Below are positions 35,046-45,945 of a DNA stretch of 64,000 nt, one piece after another. The notes under the pieces were generated by a model that saw only the letters and a list, made by a program, of their open reading frames with translations, made no database searches and was not told where the DNA came from. A program made the translations under genes and the position numbers. Positions within the stretch are counted from its first letter, which is position 1. The number at the start of each line of letters is the position of its first letter. Source of the stretch: Mermis nigrescens (lineage: Eukaryota; Nematoda; Enoplea; Mermithida; Mermithidae); NCBI GenBank assembly GCA_036768485.1, contig JAVLUZ010000511.1, positions 2,494,411 through 2,558,410 on the forward strand, given 5' to 3'.

Positions 35046-36487
35046 CCGCTGTATCACCGTTTTTTCCACTTTTTGGTCTATTCGTCAACCAAAATTTTGG
35101 TAAATAAAAAAATTTTTGGGCTTGGTTGACATTTGTGGAAAATTTTTATAATGTTAGGATGCATTTTAGAGGTAAAACTTGAAAAAAATTTCGATTGATT
35201 TAATTCTTACTTGTTATTAATCTTTAAGTCGCGCTGCGCCAATTGCAGCATTTTAATTGACAATCTGGTTTAGAACTTCACTACGATTGAAAATCCTCAT
35301 CTTCTGCACGGATTTGGTTAGTTTTGTAATGCAAAAATGTGTTTTAGAGAGCTAAAATTTCAAAATTTTCTGGCGCTTCACACCATTTGATAAATTATAG
35401 TTTTTATTGTCAAAAGCAAGTTCAAAATTGGCTAAAATGCTTTACTGAAGGAAGGAAATTCAACTTTCAACAGAAATAACGTATACTGATCTAGATATTT
35501 CTAGTAGAGCGCCAAATTTTTATACAAAAAGTGCATGAAACACCACTATTGCATGTGTACATAGGATTTTCTGGCACTTGTGTGGCTGGTTCACATATGT
35601 ATTAACTAGTCATATTATAAGGGCGTGCGTATGTGTGCAGTCGGTACCATCTGAGGAAACGAAAGAAAGTTGCTGACAGTTGGATTTGAAACGTAGACCT
35701 TTTGCTCTAAAGTCCAAAACCATAACCAATTGACTAACGCTGGTTAATTTTGATGAAGATAGCAATGCAAGGTATTTGTAATGTTTTGCTGCTTTACCAG
35801 CTGATTAGGCTTAGGCTTAGTATCATGGACTGACCAAAATGTTGGTGCCAGCGTTTAAAATAAGCCAAAGTAATATGATGCAACTCGCATTTGCTCACCC
35901 GCTTGTCGCATCCCATTACTCATGCTTATTTTAAATGCTGGCACCAACATTTTGGTCAGTCACATGAATCTACTGAAAAAATCCGAGGGGCAGTAATTAT
36001 ATGCAGTCAACTGCAGGTAATATAGCATACCATGTAAAATTATATGCAGTCAAAAACCAGCGGCCTAGACTGCAGGTAATATAGCACACAACATAAAATG
36101 ATATGCAGTCAAAAATCAGCAGCCTGGACTGCAGTTAATATAGCACACAACGTAAAATTATATGCAGTCAAAAACCAGCAACCTGGATTGCAGGTAATAT
36201 AGCACACAATGTGATATTATATGCAGTCAAGTTGATTGCCTATTGATATGGAAAGCTGGCGATTTGCTCGCATTTTAACCTGTAGTAGATGGTTTTAGAA
36301 GGTACTTTTATTTGGGATGGTCTGGCAGATCTGCTCCCTCGCCAGGGAATGCTTTTGCGCTGAATAAGTAGCAACTTCAATAGCTGCCCAGTCACCCAAA
36401 AACGCATTTTGATTGGCCAGCGTAAGCTCTAGTCCTGCTTGGTAGATATTAAGTAGCTGTTGCTGCTCTTGTTCTCATTCTGGGGAA
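35045..36487 (+). repeat. Left arm of a large nested inverted repeat
   Basis: In order the arm holds CCGTTTTTTCCACTTTTTGG, a block of about 165 bp (TTAATCTTTAAGTCGCGCTG), GGCTGGTTCACATATGTATT, a tRNA-like sequence on the minus strand, GACCAAAATGTTGGTGCCAG, four repeats of about 62 bp (TATGCAGTCAAAAACCAGC), and GGTCTGGCAGATCTGCTCCC. Each part recurs inverted to the right, at 37,490-37,778, 41,412-41,535, 42,320-42,760 and 56,150-57,440. Confidence 0.75.
35990..36245. repeat. Tandem repeat, unit about 62 bp, four copies
   Basis: Unit: TTATATGCAGTCAAAAACCA, then GCGGCCTGGACTGCAGGTAA and TATAGCACACAACGTAAAA. Two inverted units are at 41,412-41,535. Confidence 0.8.
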
Positions 36488-36934
36488 CTCTTTTACTGTA
36501 GTAGTCTGATAATTGACACAATCGCTGTTTAGCCAGCTACAAAATTACATTTAAACGCAAGAAAAGGGCAAAAATGGCTAGAAATAACGTATGTAGACAG
36601 CGTAGGCATGTGCCTTACTTTCCTCTGGTACGTACATATTTGTGAGGCATTTTATTTCCACTACAATAAAACAATTTCCCAGAATGAGGGACAAGAACAG
36701 CAACAACCTTGGGCGGGCGCAGGGGGGGCGGCCGCCCCACCCTTAGCCCAAAAATAATTTTGAAAAGGTAAGGAAATGCAAGAAAATTGGCATCTTTTCA
36801 CCAAAAAATCTCAAAATTTTTGGTGCAATCATTATTATCGCTAATTTAGGTCCGACGCGGCCAAAAAATTCAATTTTTCATAGCTCATTGAGAAAATGAA
36901 TTTTCTTTGTAAAACGTTGAATTTTAATGAAAAA

Positions 36935-37245
36935 ATGAAATGAAATGAAATAGTTTATTGCGACAGAGACGTAATTAAAGCAATACAAATTTGGTCGAAC
37001 TAAAAAAAGAAAGAATCAGAGTAAATACACTAAAATATCGTCAATGCAATGAAATATAATATCAATAACCTGCGCAAGGACTATAAAGGCGGTTTGCACT
37101 TACTTATAGTCTAAGGTAAAACTAATTTTCTCTAGGTGACTGCTGAAGGAGGGAAAGTTAGGGGCATTTACAACTTCTTCTGGCAAATTAATCCAAAGAG
37201 GAGGGAGTCTTTTTTATGGGGCAAACGTGAGCACAATCTATTTGC
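36935..37245 (-). pseudogene. CR1-like LINE 3' end with (TTTCA)n tail
   Basis: The minus strand reads RLPPLWINLPEEVVNAPNFP and continues SFSSHLEKISFTLDYK then stop, the terminal motif of CR1/Jockey-type RT proteins. It is followed by about 110 bp of 3' sequence and a short ATTTCATTTC repeat tail (36,936-36,952). It is strongly 5'-truncated and sits in the loop between inverted arms. Confidence 0.7.
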
Positions 37246-37489
37246 CTGTGTGTCCAGGACATTTCACATTTTATTTTATTTTCCTTGCGACTGCCCTTTT
37301 TTCCGAATAAACTATTAGTATTAGTATTAGAGTCTATTTGCAAAACAATAAATTTTCAAATTTAAGCAAGATGAGCTTATTAAATAGTGCACTTTCGGAA
37401 ACGTCAGAAAATGCACTTTATTTGGTGCCCGGTGAACAAATCCCGAAATATAGGGTCATCAATTTTGGACTGCTCCCCCCTCCCTGAAA

Positions 37490-37778
37490 AAAATCATGCA
37501 TATGCCCCTGGCAACAACTACTCAATATCTATCATGCAGGACCAGAGCGTACACTGGCCCATCAAAATGCACTAATGGGTGACTGGGCAGCTATTGAAGC
37601 TGCTACCCATGGGGCGCAAAAAAACATTCTCTAGTGAGGAAGCAGATCTGCCAGACCATCTCAAATAAAAGTACTTTCTAAAATAATCTACTACAGATTA
37701 AAATGCGAGCACAGCGCCAGCTTCCCATATTAATATGCATTCAACTTAACTGCATATAATAACACGGAGTAACTTAAG
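37490..37778 (-). repeat. Right arm, innermost part
   Basis: This is the reverse complement of 36,230-36,487 (GGTCTGGCAGATCTGC, GAATGTTTTTTTGCGCC-like, TGACTGGGCAGCTATTGAAG). It stops at TTATATGCAGTTAAGTTG, exactly where the arm resumes at 41,412 on the other side of an insertion. Confidence 0.75.
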
Positions 37779-37931
37779 AATATGGTACTTTCAGAATACT
37801 AAGAAATAAAGTTCAGAAGAGCGGATTTTTTTGCTCAGTACTCAAAACATATTGAAAGTAAGCGCGGAAAAAAATTTCATTCCGTCTATGATCAATATTA
37901 CAAAAGCTATGGGTTTCTTTAATTAGCCTCT

Positions 37932-38160
37932 TCTCGACCTAAGCAAGCATCTTCTCGACCTAAGTATTTGAAGATTCAAACAGCTGAATGCAGAATCACA
38001 TGTATATACCCAATTTACATCGACCTAAGCATCTATACATCGACCTAAGCATCTATACATCGACCTAAGCATCTAAACATTGATCTGACTGAGCATCTTT
38101 ACATCGACCTAAGCATCTACCTATACATCGACCTGAGCAGGGGCGACCTCGACCTAAGCA
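37932..38160. repeat. Minisatellite CGACCTAAGCATCTATACAT
   Basis: About eight imperfect units of 18-22 bp. Nothing coding. Confidence 0.85.
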
Positions 38161-38430
38161 GCTTGAAACTCCTTTTCAGATATACTAAGCCTAAGCCTGA
38201 GTGTAATAGAAGCAAAAACTTAGATTTTCGGATATCTTATCGAGTAAAACCGAAAAAACATGCAAAAAAATATGAAAATTTTTTTGAGTTTTTTAAAATT
38301 CCAAACAGCTGTCCGCGCCTTTTTTTCTTCTTCATTGCTATGCTTCCTTCAGTAATTTCAGCCCATATTATAAGTTAGGGAACTTCACTTTCTCTAAAAT
38401 ACTGCAAAATTTGATATATTATTTTTTTGT

Positions 38431-41195
38431 GAAACCTGGCTAAATGAATCTATTTCCGACAGTCTATTATGTCCATTAAAAATTATCTTATTCTCCGATC
38501 AGATCGTAAGAATAAGCGGGGAGGTGGGGTTTTAACTTTTACTAAATTTTATCTTTATGCTCAATGCGTTAAAGTTCCTGCTTCTCTGTTTGTGTCTGAT
38601 ACTTTAGTAGTTGAAATTTTAAAAGGTGGAGATGTTATTAGATGTTTGTTAGTTTATAGACCTCCTCAGTATGATTTTGATACTGCACTTCAGATATGTA
38701 ATTTAATTGAATGGGCTACTAATAGTTGTCATCCCGTTATTATACTAGGTGATCTAAATTTGCCTAAAATTGATTGGTTTCATGGTACTTATGTACATTT
38801 AATCCATTAAACGAATTATTTTTTGATTACTTATCAGCTAGTGGTCTGCAACAGTTAATTAAAGAAAATACCCACGATAATACTTTGATTGATGTAGTAT
38901 TTGCTGCATATAACGTTTTTAATGTCCAGGTTCTTCCTCCTTTTTCAACAAGCGACCATAATTCGATTTCTTTTGAAATTTTAAGTAGAACTTCTCAAGA
39001 TAGAGATAAACCTTGCTTAAATTTCAATAAAGCGGACTACGATAGTATAGCAACTTTTTTATCCTCTGTTTCTTGGCCTGACACTTTTTCTACATGCTCA
39101 ACAGTTAATGACATGTATAATGTTTTTTAAGTATATTAAATCCTCTTATTTTTAGTTTTGTACCTACTTTTAGGGCTAAATCAAAACTTAAATACCCTAA
39201 AAGCTTACATAAATTATTTCTTAAAAAACGTTCTCTATGGGATAAGTATAAAAGGTGTAAAACTCCAGGAACTAAAGTTAAATATCGAAATCATTGTAAA
39301 GCTCTATGTAGAACTATTCATAATTATTTCTCTTCTCAAGAAAACAAATTGCTTGAGAATAATGATCCTAAAGCTTTCTATACTTTTGTAAATAATAGGT
39401 TAAAAAGTCGCAATGAAATTCCTCCTCTAACATTTTCTGATAATGATGTTATAACCGATTCATTACGCAAAGCTAACATTTTTAATGATTATTTCGCTTC
39501 TGTGTTTTCTAGTGACATTACTAATGCGAATTTTCTTTTTCAGAAGCGCTGTGATTTTTTGCTTTCTGACGTTATTTTTAGTGAGGATCGCATATTGGAA
39601 GCCATTAACCATCTAAATAAGTCAGTTACAGTAGGCCCTGATGGCATATGTAATCTTTTTGTTAAAAAATTATTGTTTCAAATGATAAAGCCATTAGTTA
39701 GTATTTTCACTGTATCTTTTCTGTCTGGAAATATTCCCGAGCTTTGGAGCATGGCACATGTTATTCCAATTTTAAAAAAGGGGGATCCAGCATTAGTGGA
39801 TAATTACAGGCCCGTTTCTCTTTGTTGTTCTATTGCCAAAATTATGGAAAGAATTATTAATAGTCAATTGTTAGACTTTCTTAAGGTTAATAAACTAATA
39901 TCTCCTTTTCAATTTGGTTTTCAAAAGAATAAATCTTGTGAAACACAGTTGTTAAAATGTAAGTTTTCTTGGATTCAGTCCTTAGCTAAAAATGAAACTG
40001 TCGATATAATATACTTAGATTTTTCAAAAGCATTTGATAAAGTAAATATTGAAAAACTTCTTATTAAAATAAACGGATATGGAATAAACGGTAATTTGTA
40101 TGCATGGTTAAAGGCCTATTTGTTTAATCGTTCCCAATGTGTTCGCGTTAATCAGTCTTTTTCAGATTATGTGCCTGTTACCAGCGGTGTCGTCTAAGTG
40201 AGTGTCCTTGGACCTACGCTCTTTTTGATTTTTATAAATGATATATGTGATAATATTTATAGTACGGTTTATATGTTCGCTGATGATATCAAAATTTTCA
40301 ATATTAGTCATAATTGTAAATTATTACAGTCTGATTTAGATAAGATTATTGACTGGGCAATTACATGGGATTTACCTATTTCTCGAACCAAAAGTCAAGT
40401 TCTATATTTGGGTAATAGTAATCAAAAAGTTGTTCATAGACTAAATGGGGAAATTATTTCTAGTGATCTGTTTGTCCGTGATTTAGGAGTTTTGATTCCT
40501 AGAAATTTAAAATTTAAGGAACATTATAATTCTTTGATTAAAAAAGCTTTTTCTAGATGTATTTTAATACGCAAATCATTTTTTTCGCGTGATAAAGGTA
40601 ACCTTGTCAAAGCTTATAGCTGTTATGTTAGACCTTTATTAGAGTACTGTTGCAGTGTATGGAACCCCTCTTATCTTAGGGATATAGATCGACTGGAAGC
40701 TGTTCAACGTAGATTCACTAAATATATTTTTGGTTATAATAATATTCTTTCTTACGAGGATCGTTTAACACAACTTAAATTGTGCAGACTTGAATTAAGA
40801 CGCTTGCAGATTTGTCTGTGTTTGATGTATCAAATTATTTGTCATAAATCATGTTTGGAAGCTGATGATTTTTTTGTATTTAATCATAATATTACCCGTA
40901 GCATTAATAGATTTAAATTAGATATACCTATTGTACATTCTAATTTAGAAAAGTTTGATTTCTTTTACAAATACATCGCAGTTTGGAACGATCTTCCTGA
41001 CTTCATTGTTTCTTCCCCTAACCTAAATATATTTAAATCTAGATTAGCAAACTTTGATTTATCTAGATATCTTGTGGGGCGCACGTAAAACTTGTCATTC
41101 CATTGACTCGCATGTCCCTTTCCTAATTCGTAATTGCGTTTATTGTATATCTGTCATTTTGTATTTTAACATTTGGTAATAATAATAAAATTTTC
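38431..41195 (+). pseudogene. CR1/Jockey-type LINE, decayed ORF2 (endonuclease and reverse transcriptase)
   Basis: Endonuclease-like motifs come first (ETWLNESISD, RCLLVYRPPQYD, IILGDLNLPKIDW, then STSDHNSISFEI). RT motifs follow: VGPDGICNLFVKK, YRPVSLCCSIAKIMERIIN, LDFSKAFDKVN and YMFADDIKIF with the catalytic pair. The C-terminus has RPLLEYCCSVWNP and WNDLPDFIVSSPN. Frameshifts are seen near 38,470, 38,790 and 39,130-39,340, and a TAA at 40,195-40,197 where the family has the Gln of PQGSVLGP. It cannot make a full protein. A short TAATAATAATAAAA tail is at about 41,177. It lies in a 3.6-kb insertion that splits the right arm of the large inverted repeat. Confidence 0.9.
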
Positions 41196-41529
41196 TTTCT
41201 TCTTTCTTCAAATGTGTAAGTCCTTGGATCAAGCCGTTTAATCGTCCCACACAACACTCAAATTGAGAGTTGCCTGCAACTTTGCAAGTATGGCTCAGAT
41301 TTTCACCAAATTTTTTTTTCCGCGTCAATTTATCATGTTCTACTATTTTGGCAAAAAATTTTGGCATTCCGTATTCGTTTTGCACCTTTTCCAAAAGTAC
41401 CATAGCCTAATATCACATTGTGTGGTACATTACCTGCAGTCCAGGCCGCTGGTTTTTGACTGCATATAATTTTACGTTGTATGCTATATTACCTGCAATC
41501 TAGGCCGCTGGTTTTTGACTGCATATAAT

Positions 41530-42320
41530 TTGGGTAAGAGTAAAACATGGACATGGACCGGTCCATGGACCATGGATCGCACGGGTAAAACATGGACCAT
41601 GGATCGGTCCATGGACCATCGATCTAAGGGAGTAAAATATGGAGCAAGGAGCGCTCCAATGAGTGTAGACATGAGTACGAACTATGTATGTAGAGTGAGT
41701 GCAACGCACGGTTTAACTGGTCAATACAGTAGTGCGTGAACTCTACAGTTTGACCACTATAATACACTTCAATATCTTGTGCTTTCAGGACCCGTGGATA
41801 GCTGCCTAAAAACACATTTCCACCAAATTTCAAGCAGAATGGTCGCTTAGAACGCAAGAAAATGGGTGGTCCATGGTTTTGTGGTCCATGGACCGCTCCA
41901 TGGACCATGGAGCGCCTCGGACCGAGGCGCTCCATGGTCCATGGAGCGGTCCATGGACAACAAAACCATGGACCACCCATTTTCTTGCGTTCCTAAGCGA
42001 CCATTCTGCTTGAAATTTGGTGGAAATGTGTTTTTTAGGCAGATTCACCGATTCCAGTTGCAAAAAACTGGACGGATCCACGACAAAGGGGTGAACCGAG
42101 GCGCTCCATGGTACTGTATGGACCTGCAAAAGTGGAATAGGTACCTACCTACATTACACTCATTCTAAATACTGTACGCACACTCATGTCCATGCACTTC
42201 GGAGCGCTCCATGCTCCATATTTTACTCCCTTAGATCGATGGTCCATGGACCGATCCATGGTCCATGTTTTACCCGTGAGGTCCATGGTCCATGGACCGG
42301 TCCATGTCCATGTTTTACCC
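41530..42320. repeat. CCATGG-rich nested palindrome
   Basis: Outer arms (41,530-41,680 and 42,180-42,320) are built of GGTCCATGGACC words plus GTAAAACATGGAC. The inner hairpin (about 41,805-42,045) is almost perfect, with arms of about 120 bp meeting at GCGCCTCGGACCGAGGCGC near 41,926. No coding role is likely. Open frames here are repeats of Trp-Thr-Met-Asp type. Confidence 0.85.
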
Positions 42321-42760
42321 AGACCCCATATAATTTTACATTGTAGGTATGCTATGCCTTGCCTATTACTTGCAGTTGACTGGGCGCAGTCATCAGATTT
42401 TTCCAGTAGATTCATGTGACTGACCAAAATGTTGGTGCCAGCGTTTAAAATAAGCCTGAGTAATGGGATGCGACGAGTGGAGCGAGCGAAGCGAGTCCAT
42501 GATACTAAGCCTAAGCCTAATCAGCTGGTGAACCAGCAAAACATCACGAATACCTTGCAATCTTTATCGAAATTAACCAGCGTTAGTCGATTGGTTATGG
42601 TTCTGGACTTTAGAGCAAGGGGTCCACGTTTCGAATCCGACTGCCAGCAACTTTCTCTCGTTTCCTCAGATGATACCGAACGCACACATACACCCTTATA
42701 ATATGACTATGTTAATACATATGTGAACCAGCTACACGAATGCCGTTGACTGCATATAAT
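42320..42760 (-). repeat. Right arm, middle part
   Basis: Reverse complement of about 35,575-36,040, including GACCAAAATGTTGGTGCCAG, CTAAGCCTAAGCCTAATCAG, the tRNA-like sequence and TTAATACATATGTGAACCAG. A second, partial copy of the end sits at 42,875-42,915 (GCATATGTGAACCAGC). Confidence 0.75.
42577..42660 (+). repeat. tRNA-like (SINE-type) sequence; inverted copy at about 35,680-35,755
   Basis: It has an A-box-like TTAGTCGATTGG and a B-box-like GTTTCGAATCC, spaced about as in a tRNA gene, and a GGAC/GTCC anticodon-type stem with an oversized loop. The copy in the left arm has TTTCAAATCC at the B box. It is probably a tRNA-derived SINE carried in the arm, not a working tRNA. Confidence 0.5.
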
Positions 42761-42915
42761 TACTGCTAATCCGAGGACTGCCTTATTCATTTTCGACTTG
42801 ACTTAAATCGAACCAGTTAGGTGGCAGCTTTCACCATATACTACTTGCTATATACGTACTTATAACGTGGCTATCCTAATGCATATGTGAACCAGCTACA
42901 CCAATGCCGATTTTC

Positions 42916-43085
42916 TACTTAACACTAATTTTTCAAAAGACAGGCGCTCTATTGTTAACGTTTTTAGACCTCCCAAACAACGTGGGAAAAGGTGGAAAAA
43001 GTGGAGAGAAAAAATTTGGGTCTGGTCTATAATGTCAACCAAATCGGTGGGGAAAAACGGTGAGTTCTATGCGCCGAAAGCCCAT
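42916..43085. repeat. Terminal inverted repeat of a large insertion; partner at 55,985-56,155
   Basis: CTACTTAACACTAATTTTTC, then ACAGGCGCTCTATTGTTAAC and TTTTTAGACCTCCCAAACAA mirror the right-hand sequence. Everything between (about 13 kb) sits inside the right arm of the larger inverted repeat. Confidence 0.65.
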
Positions 43086-43365
43086 TCAAAATTTCCTTCA
43101 GCTCCCGCTCCGCTCTGCATAATACAGTAAAAGGCCGTGTTAGCGATCTACAGGCATTTCGACACGGAGAATCAACTTGGTTATTTTCTTCCTTGGAAAA
43201 TCTGAACTATATAAGATGTGCATTATCGTATTTTCTAATCGTGACGATCCACACACGGTTAGTTTACATAAAAAAATCTGAGAAGTGTGTTTTTGTAATC
43301 ATTCACTGAAAAAAACGAATTTTATCCGCAAAAGATAATCAACTTTTTCTTTGCAGATTAATTAT

Positions 43366-43883
43366 TGTAACGAGGGCGCCGCCTCCTACCGTTATGTGAG
43401 CAAAATTTTACCCGCACTGGTTTCCCGGATCTTCCGCTCTGATTCGCTCGTGTAGTACTAATCGACTACTCGGGCTCTTGCTCACAACTGCGCAAAGTAT
43501 TTAATGATATTCAGAAACAATGAAACATCAACGTCACGGGTTGAACTTCAAAGTAGGCATTTCTAGCCGTGTAGTAGCACTCCTGCTACAATCCTCCCCC
43601 TCTAACAGAAAGCGTAAGCGCAGACAACTCCAGAGAACGAACTCTGGGACCTCCAATATGTAACGAGGGCGCCGCCTCCCACCGTAATGTGAGCAAAATT
43701 TTACCCGCACCGGTTTCCCGGATCTTCCGCTCTGATTCGCGTGTGTGGTACTAATCGACTACTCGGGCTCTTGCTCACAACTGCGCAAAGTATTGAATGA
43801 TATTGAGAAACAATGAAACATCAACGTCACGGGTTAAACTTCAGAGTAGGCATTTCTAGCCATGTAGTACCACTCCTGCTACA
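43366..43883 (-). mobile_element. Miniature LTR element 1 (TRIM/SMART-like)
   Basis: Two direct repeats of 225 bp (43,366-43,590 and 43,659-43,883) both begin TGTAACGAGGGCGCC and end CTCCTGCTACA, so they have TG...CA LTR ends. The internal region is only 68 bp. Read on the minus strand it starts TATTGGAGGTCCCAGAG (primer-binding-site-like) and ends AGGGGGAGGAT (polypurine tract). There is no coding sequence. The LTRs differ at roughly ten positions. Flanks ATTAT and CTATG give no clean 4-5 bp duplication. Confidence 0.75.
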
Positions 43884-43895
43884 CTATGGTCTATT

Positions 43896-44484
43896 TGTAA
43901 GCGCGGTACACATACACACTCATCGGACTCATGCGCTGCTATAGCTTCCCCGTCAGCATGTTTGTTTCGCTGTTCGAATGGGCTATTTATAGCTTTTGCG
44001 CCTTTTTGCGCTCTAACTCAACGACATGACTATTCATCTCCGGATTAAATGTGGCGCAAATTGTTGAATAATAGAGCACTGTTTAGGCTCGCGAAAGCGA
44101 CCGGACCAGGCCAGTGGCGTATCTTCGGATGTGCCCAGTTTTTAAGCCGCTCTATTACATTGGAGGTCTCACGGAGATCCCTTTGGGTATGCTCCCCCAA
44201 AGGGCCTCTTTGTTAAAAGGGGTTGGTGTAAGCGCGGTGCACATACACACTCATGAAACTCATGCGCTGCTATAGCTCCGCCCGTTAGCATGTTTGTTTC
44301 GCTGTTCGGATAGGCAATTTATAGCTTTTGCGCCTTTTGCGCTTTAACCCGTCGAGATGACGTTTTATCTCCGGATTAGATGGTGCAAATTGTTGAGTAA
44401 TTGAGCACTGCTTCGGCTCGCGCAAGCGACTGGACACTGTGGCGGATCTTCGGATCTGCCCAGTTTTTAGACCGCTCAATTACA
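43896..44484 (+). mobile_element. Miniature LTR element 2 (TRIM/SMART-like)
   Basis: Direct repeats of 264 and 258 bp (43,896-44,159 and 44,227-44,484) start TGTAAGCGCGG and end ATTACA. The internal region is 67 bp: TTGGAGGTCTCACGGAG directly after the left LTR (primer site) and AAAAGGGGTTGG before the right LTR (polypurine tract). No ORF. It is in the opposite orientation to element 1 and only 12 bp away. The two LTRs are more diverged than those of element 1. Confidence 0.78.
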
Positions 44485-45370
44485 TATGTATTTCACTAAG
44501 CCTTGGGCTTATAGATCACAATTCTTAAATCAACGCTAATCGATTATAAAAGTGGTTTAAACTGAAGCAAAAATCACAGTACTAAGCATCATAACTAGCA
44601 AGCATATGAAGTTTTGCTTTGCAAGATTGTATTACAGTAGGCTGTCTAGAAGACACTTTTGTAGCTACTCGCTTGGAGTGCCGAAAATTGATTTATATGC
44701 AAAAAGTTTCGTGAAATAGACTAAAGACAGATTTTTACTTTTGTTCTAAAAATACTTTGATAAATCCTTAAACTAAGTTGAGCAAGATATTCAATGACAG
44801 CAAAATTTTTTTTATTCGTCTAAACAGTCTTCAAAAGTGACGCCTACCTGGTCTCCTCTGAAGTCAAAGGTTCCCGCGCTAGGACGCCGTCCTACAGGTT
44901 AAAATGTAATTAGTCTCACTTAACATAGCAAATTTTAGTATCATTTTGTGCGATTATTTAAGTTCTTTTCGAATATGTTTGTCATTTTTCACTAAAATAA
45001 ATTTGTAAGAAGTTATAATTGAAAAACTGTTTCCATACTTAAGCATACATAGGCATGAGGTGGACATGCATAAAATAATTACAAATAGTAGGTATATTTT
45101 AGTTGACTAAAGTATCATTTTAGGACTGAAGTAGCTGATTAAAGAGTAGAAGCCCACCAATCTTGTACTAATCATTGACCAAACATTTTTTTTGTAATTT
45201 AAGTATTTACGCGATAATCATGCTAATTTTTTTGGATGTATAATTTTATTTACTAGCTTGAACATTTCAAATGATAAAACTAGGGCTAAAATGAGGCTAG
45301 ACAAAGTTTTGTAGTAAAAAACATACATACAACGAAAGTTTCACAAAAAAGTGATCAGCTATTTAGGACG
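44485..45370. other. No gene or clear repeat seen
   Basis: AT-rich sequence. GCTAGGACGCCGTCCTACAG (44,878) resembles the foldback edge at 45,365 (TTAGGACGCCGTTCTATAG), which may mark the foldback end or a related element. Nothing else can be named. Confidence 0.4.
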
Positions 45371-45574
45371 CCGTTCTATAGTCTGTTCCATTTCATCGAA
45401 CCCTTTTTCCCTAACTTTCAAATTCGAATTGGAATACGCTTATAACTGTAACTCGTCCAATTCCGCTTACGGATTCGCTATTCGTCTAGTGTGGTCGGCT
45501 GCGCTATTCTGTTCGCTCGATTTGTGATAATGGCCGATCAACGAGCTGATCTGCGTCCCATCCTGCCCTTACTA

Positions 45575-45578
45575 CAAC
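45575..45578. other. Target-site duplication CAAC (left)
   Basis: CAAC precedes the left LTR and follows the right LTR (54,792-54,795). The undisturbed foldback arm at about 55,538 gives the empty site with one copy. Confidence 0.9.
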
Positions 45579-45791
45579 TGTAACAAACGTGCATATATGT
45601 AAGATGCACCTAAAGCAATAACCATTTATTCTTTGTGTTCTGTACTTATATAGTAATAAATGTAGCACATGAAATACAGTATATCCGGTTTCTAATGCCG
45701 GTCATAGTACTTAATATAGTTTACCATTATATAGTGTTTATCATTAAATCTATCTATTATATCATTAATGAAACTGCTTGCTGCCGTTACA
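45579..45791 (-). repeat. 3' LTR of the Gypsy element
   Basis: 213 bp, TGTAACAAACG...GCCGTTACA on the plus strand. It appears identical to the 5' LTR. Directly inside is the polypurine tract (rc of TTCCTCCACCAC, 45,792-45,803). Confidence 0.95.
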
Positions 45792-45945
45792 TTCCTCCAC
45801 CACAAAATTGAAAGTCCCGGTAAATAAAATGTGATTCCTGCTGAGGTCCTGGAATTGTGGGTTATCTCGAATGTTACATATGGGTTGTTGTAAAGTTGTG
45901 TTAACTATAAAGAATTACAATAGCAATCCTATACTTGTTGGTCGG

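Noticed and set aside
41484..42427. Several overlapping small ORFs (MDRSMVHVLP-type)
   Set aside because: They are translations of the CCATGG palindromes, present in all frames and both strands.
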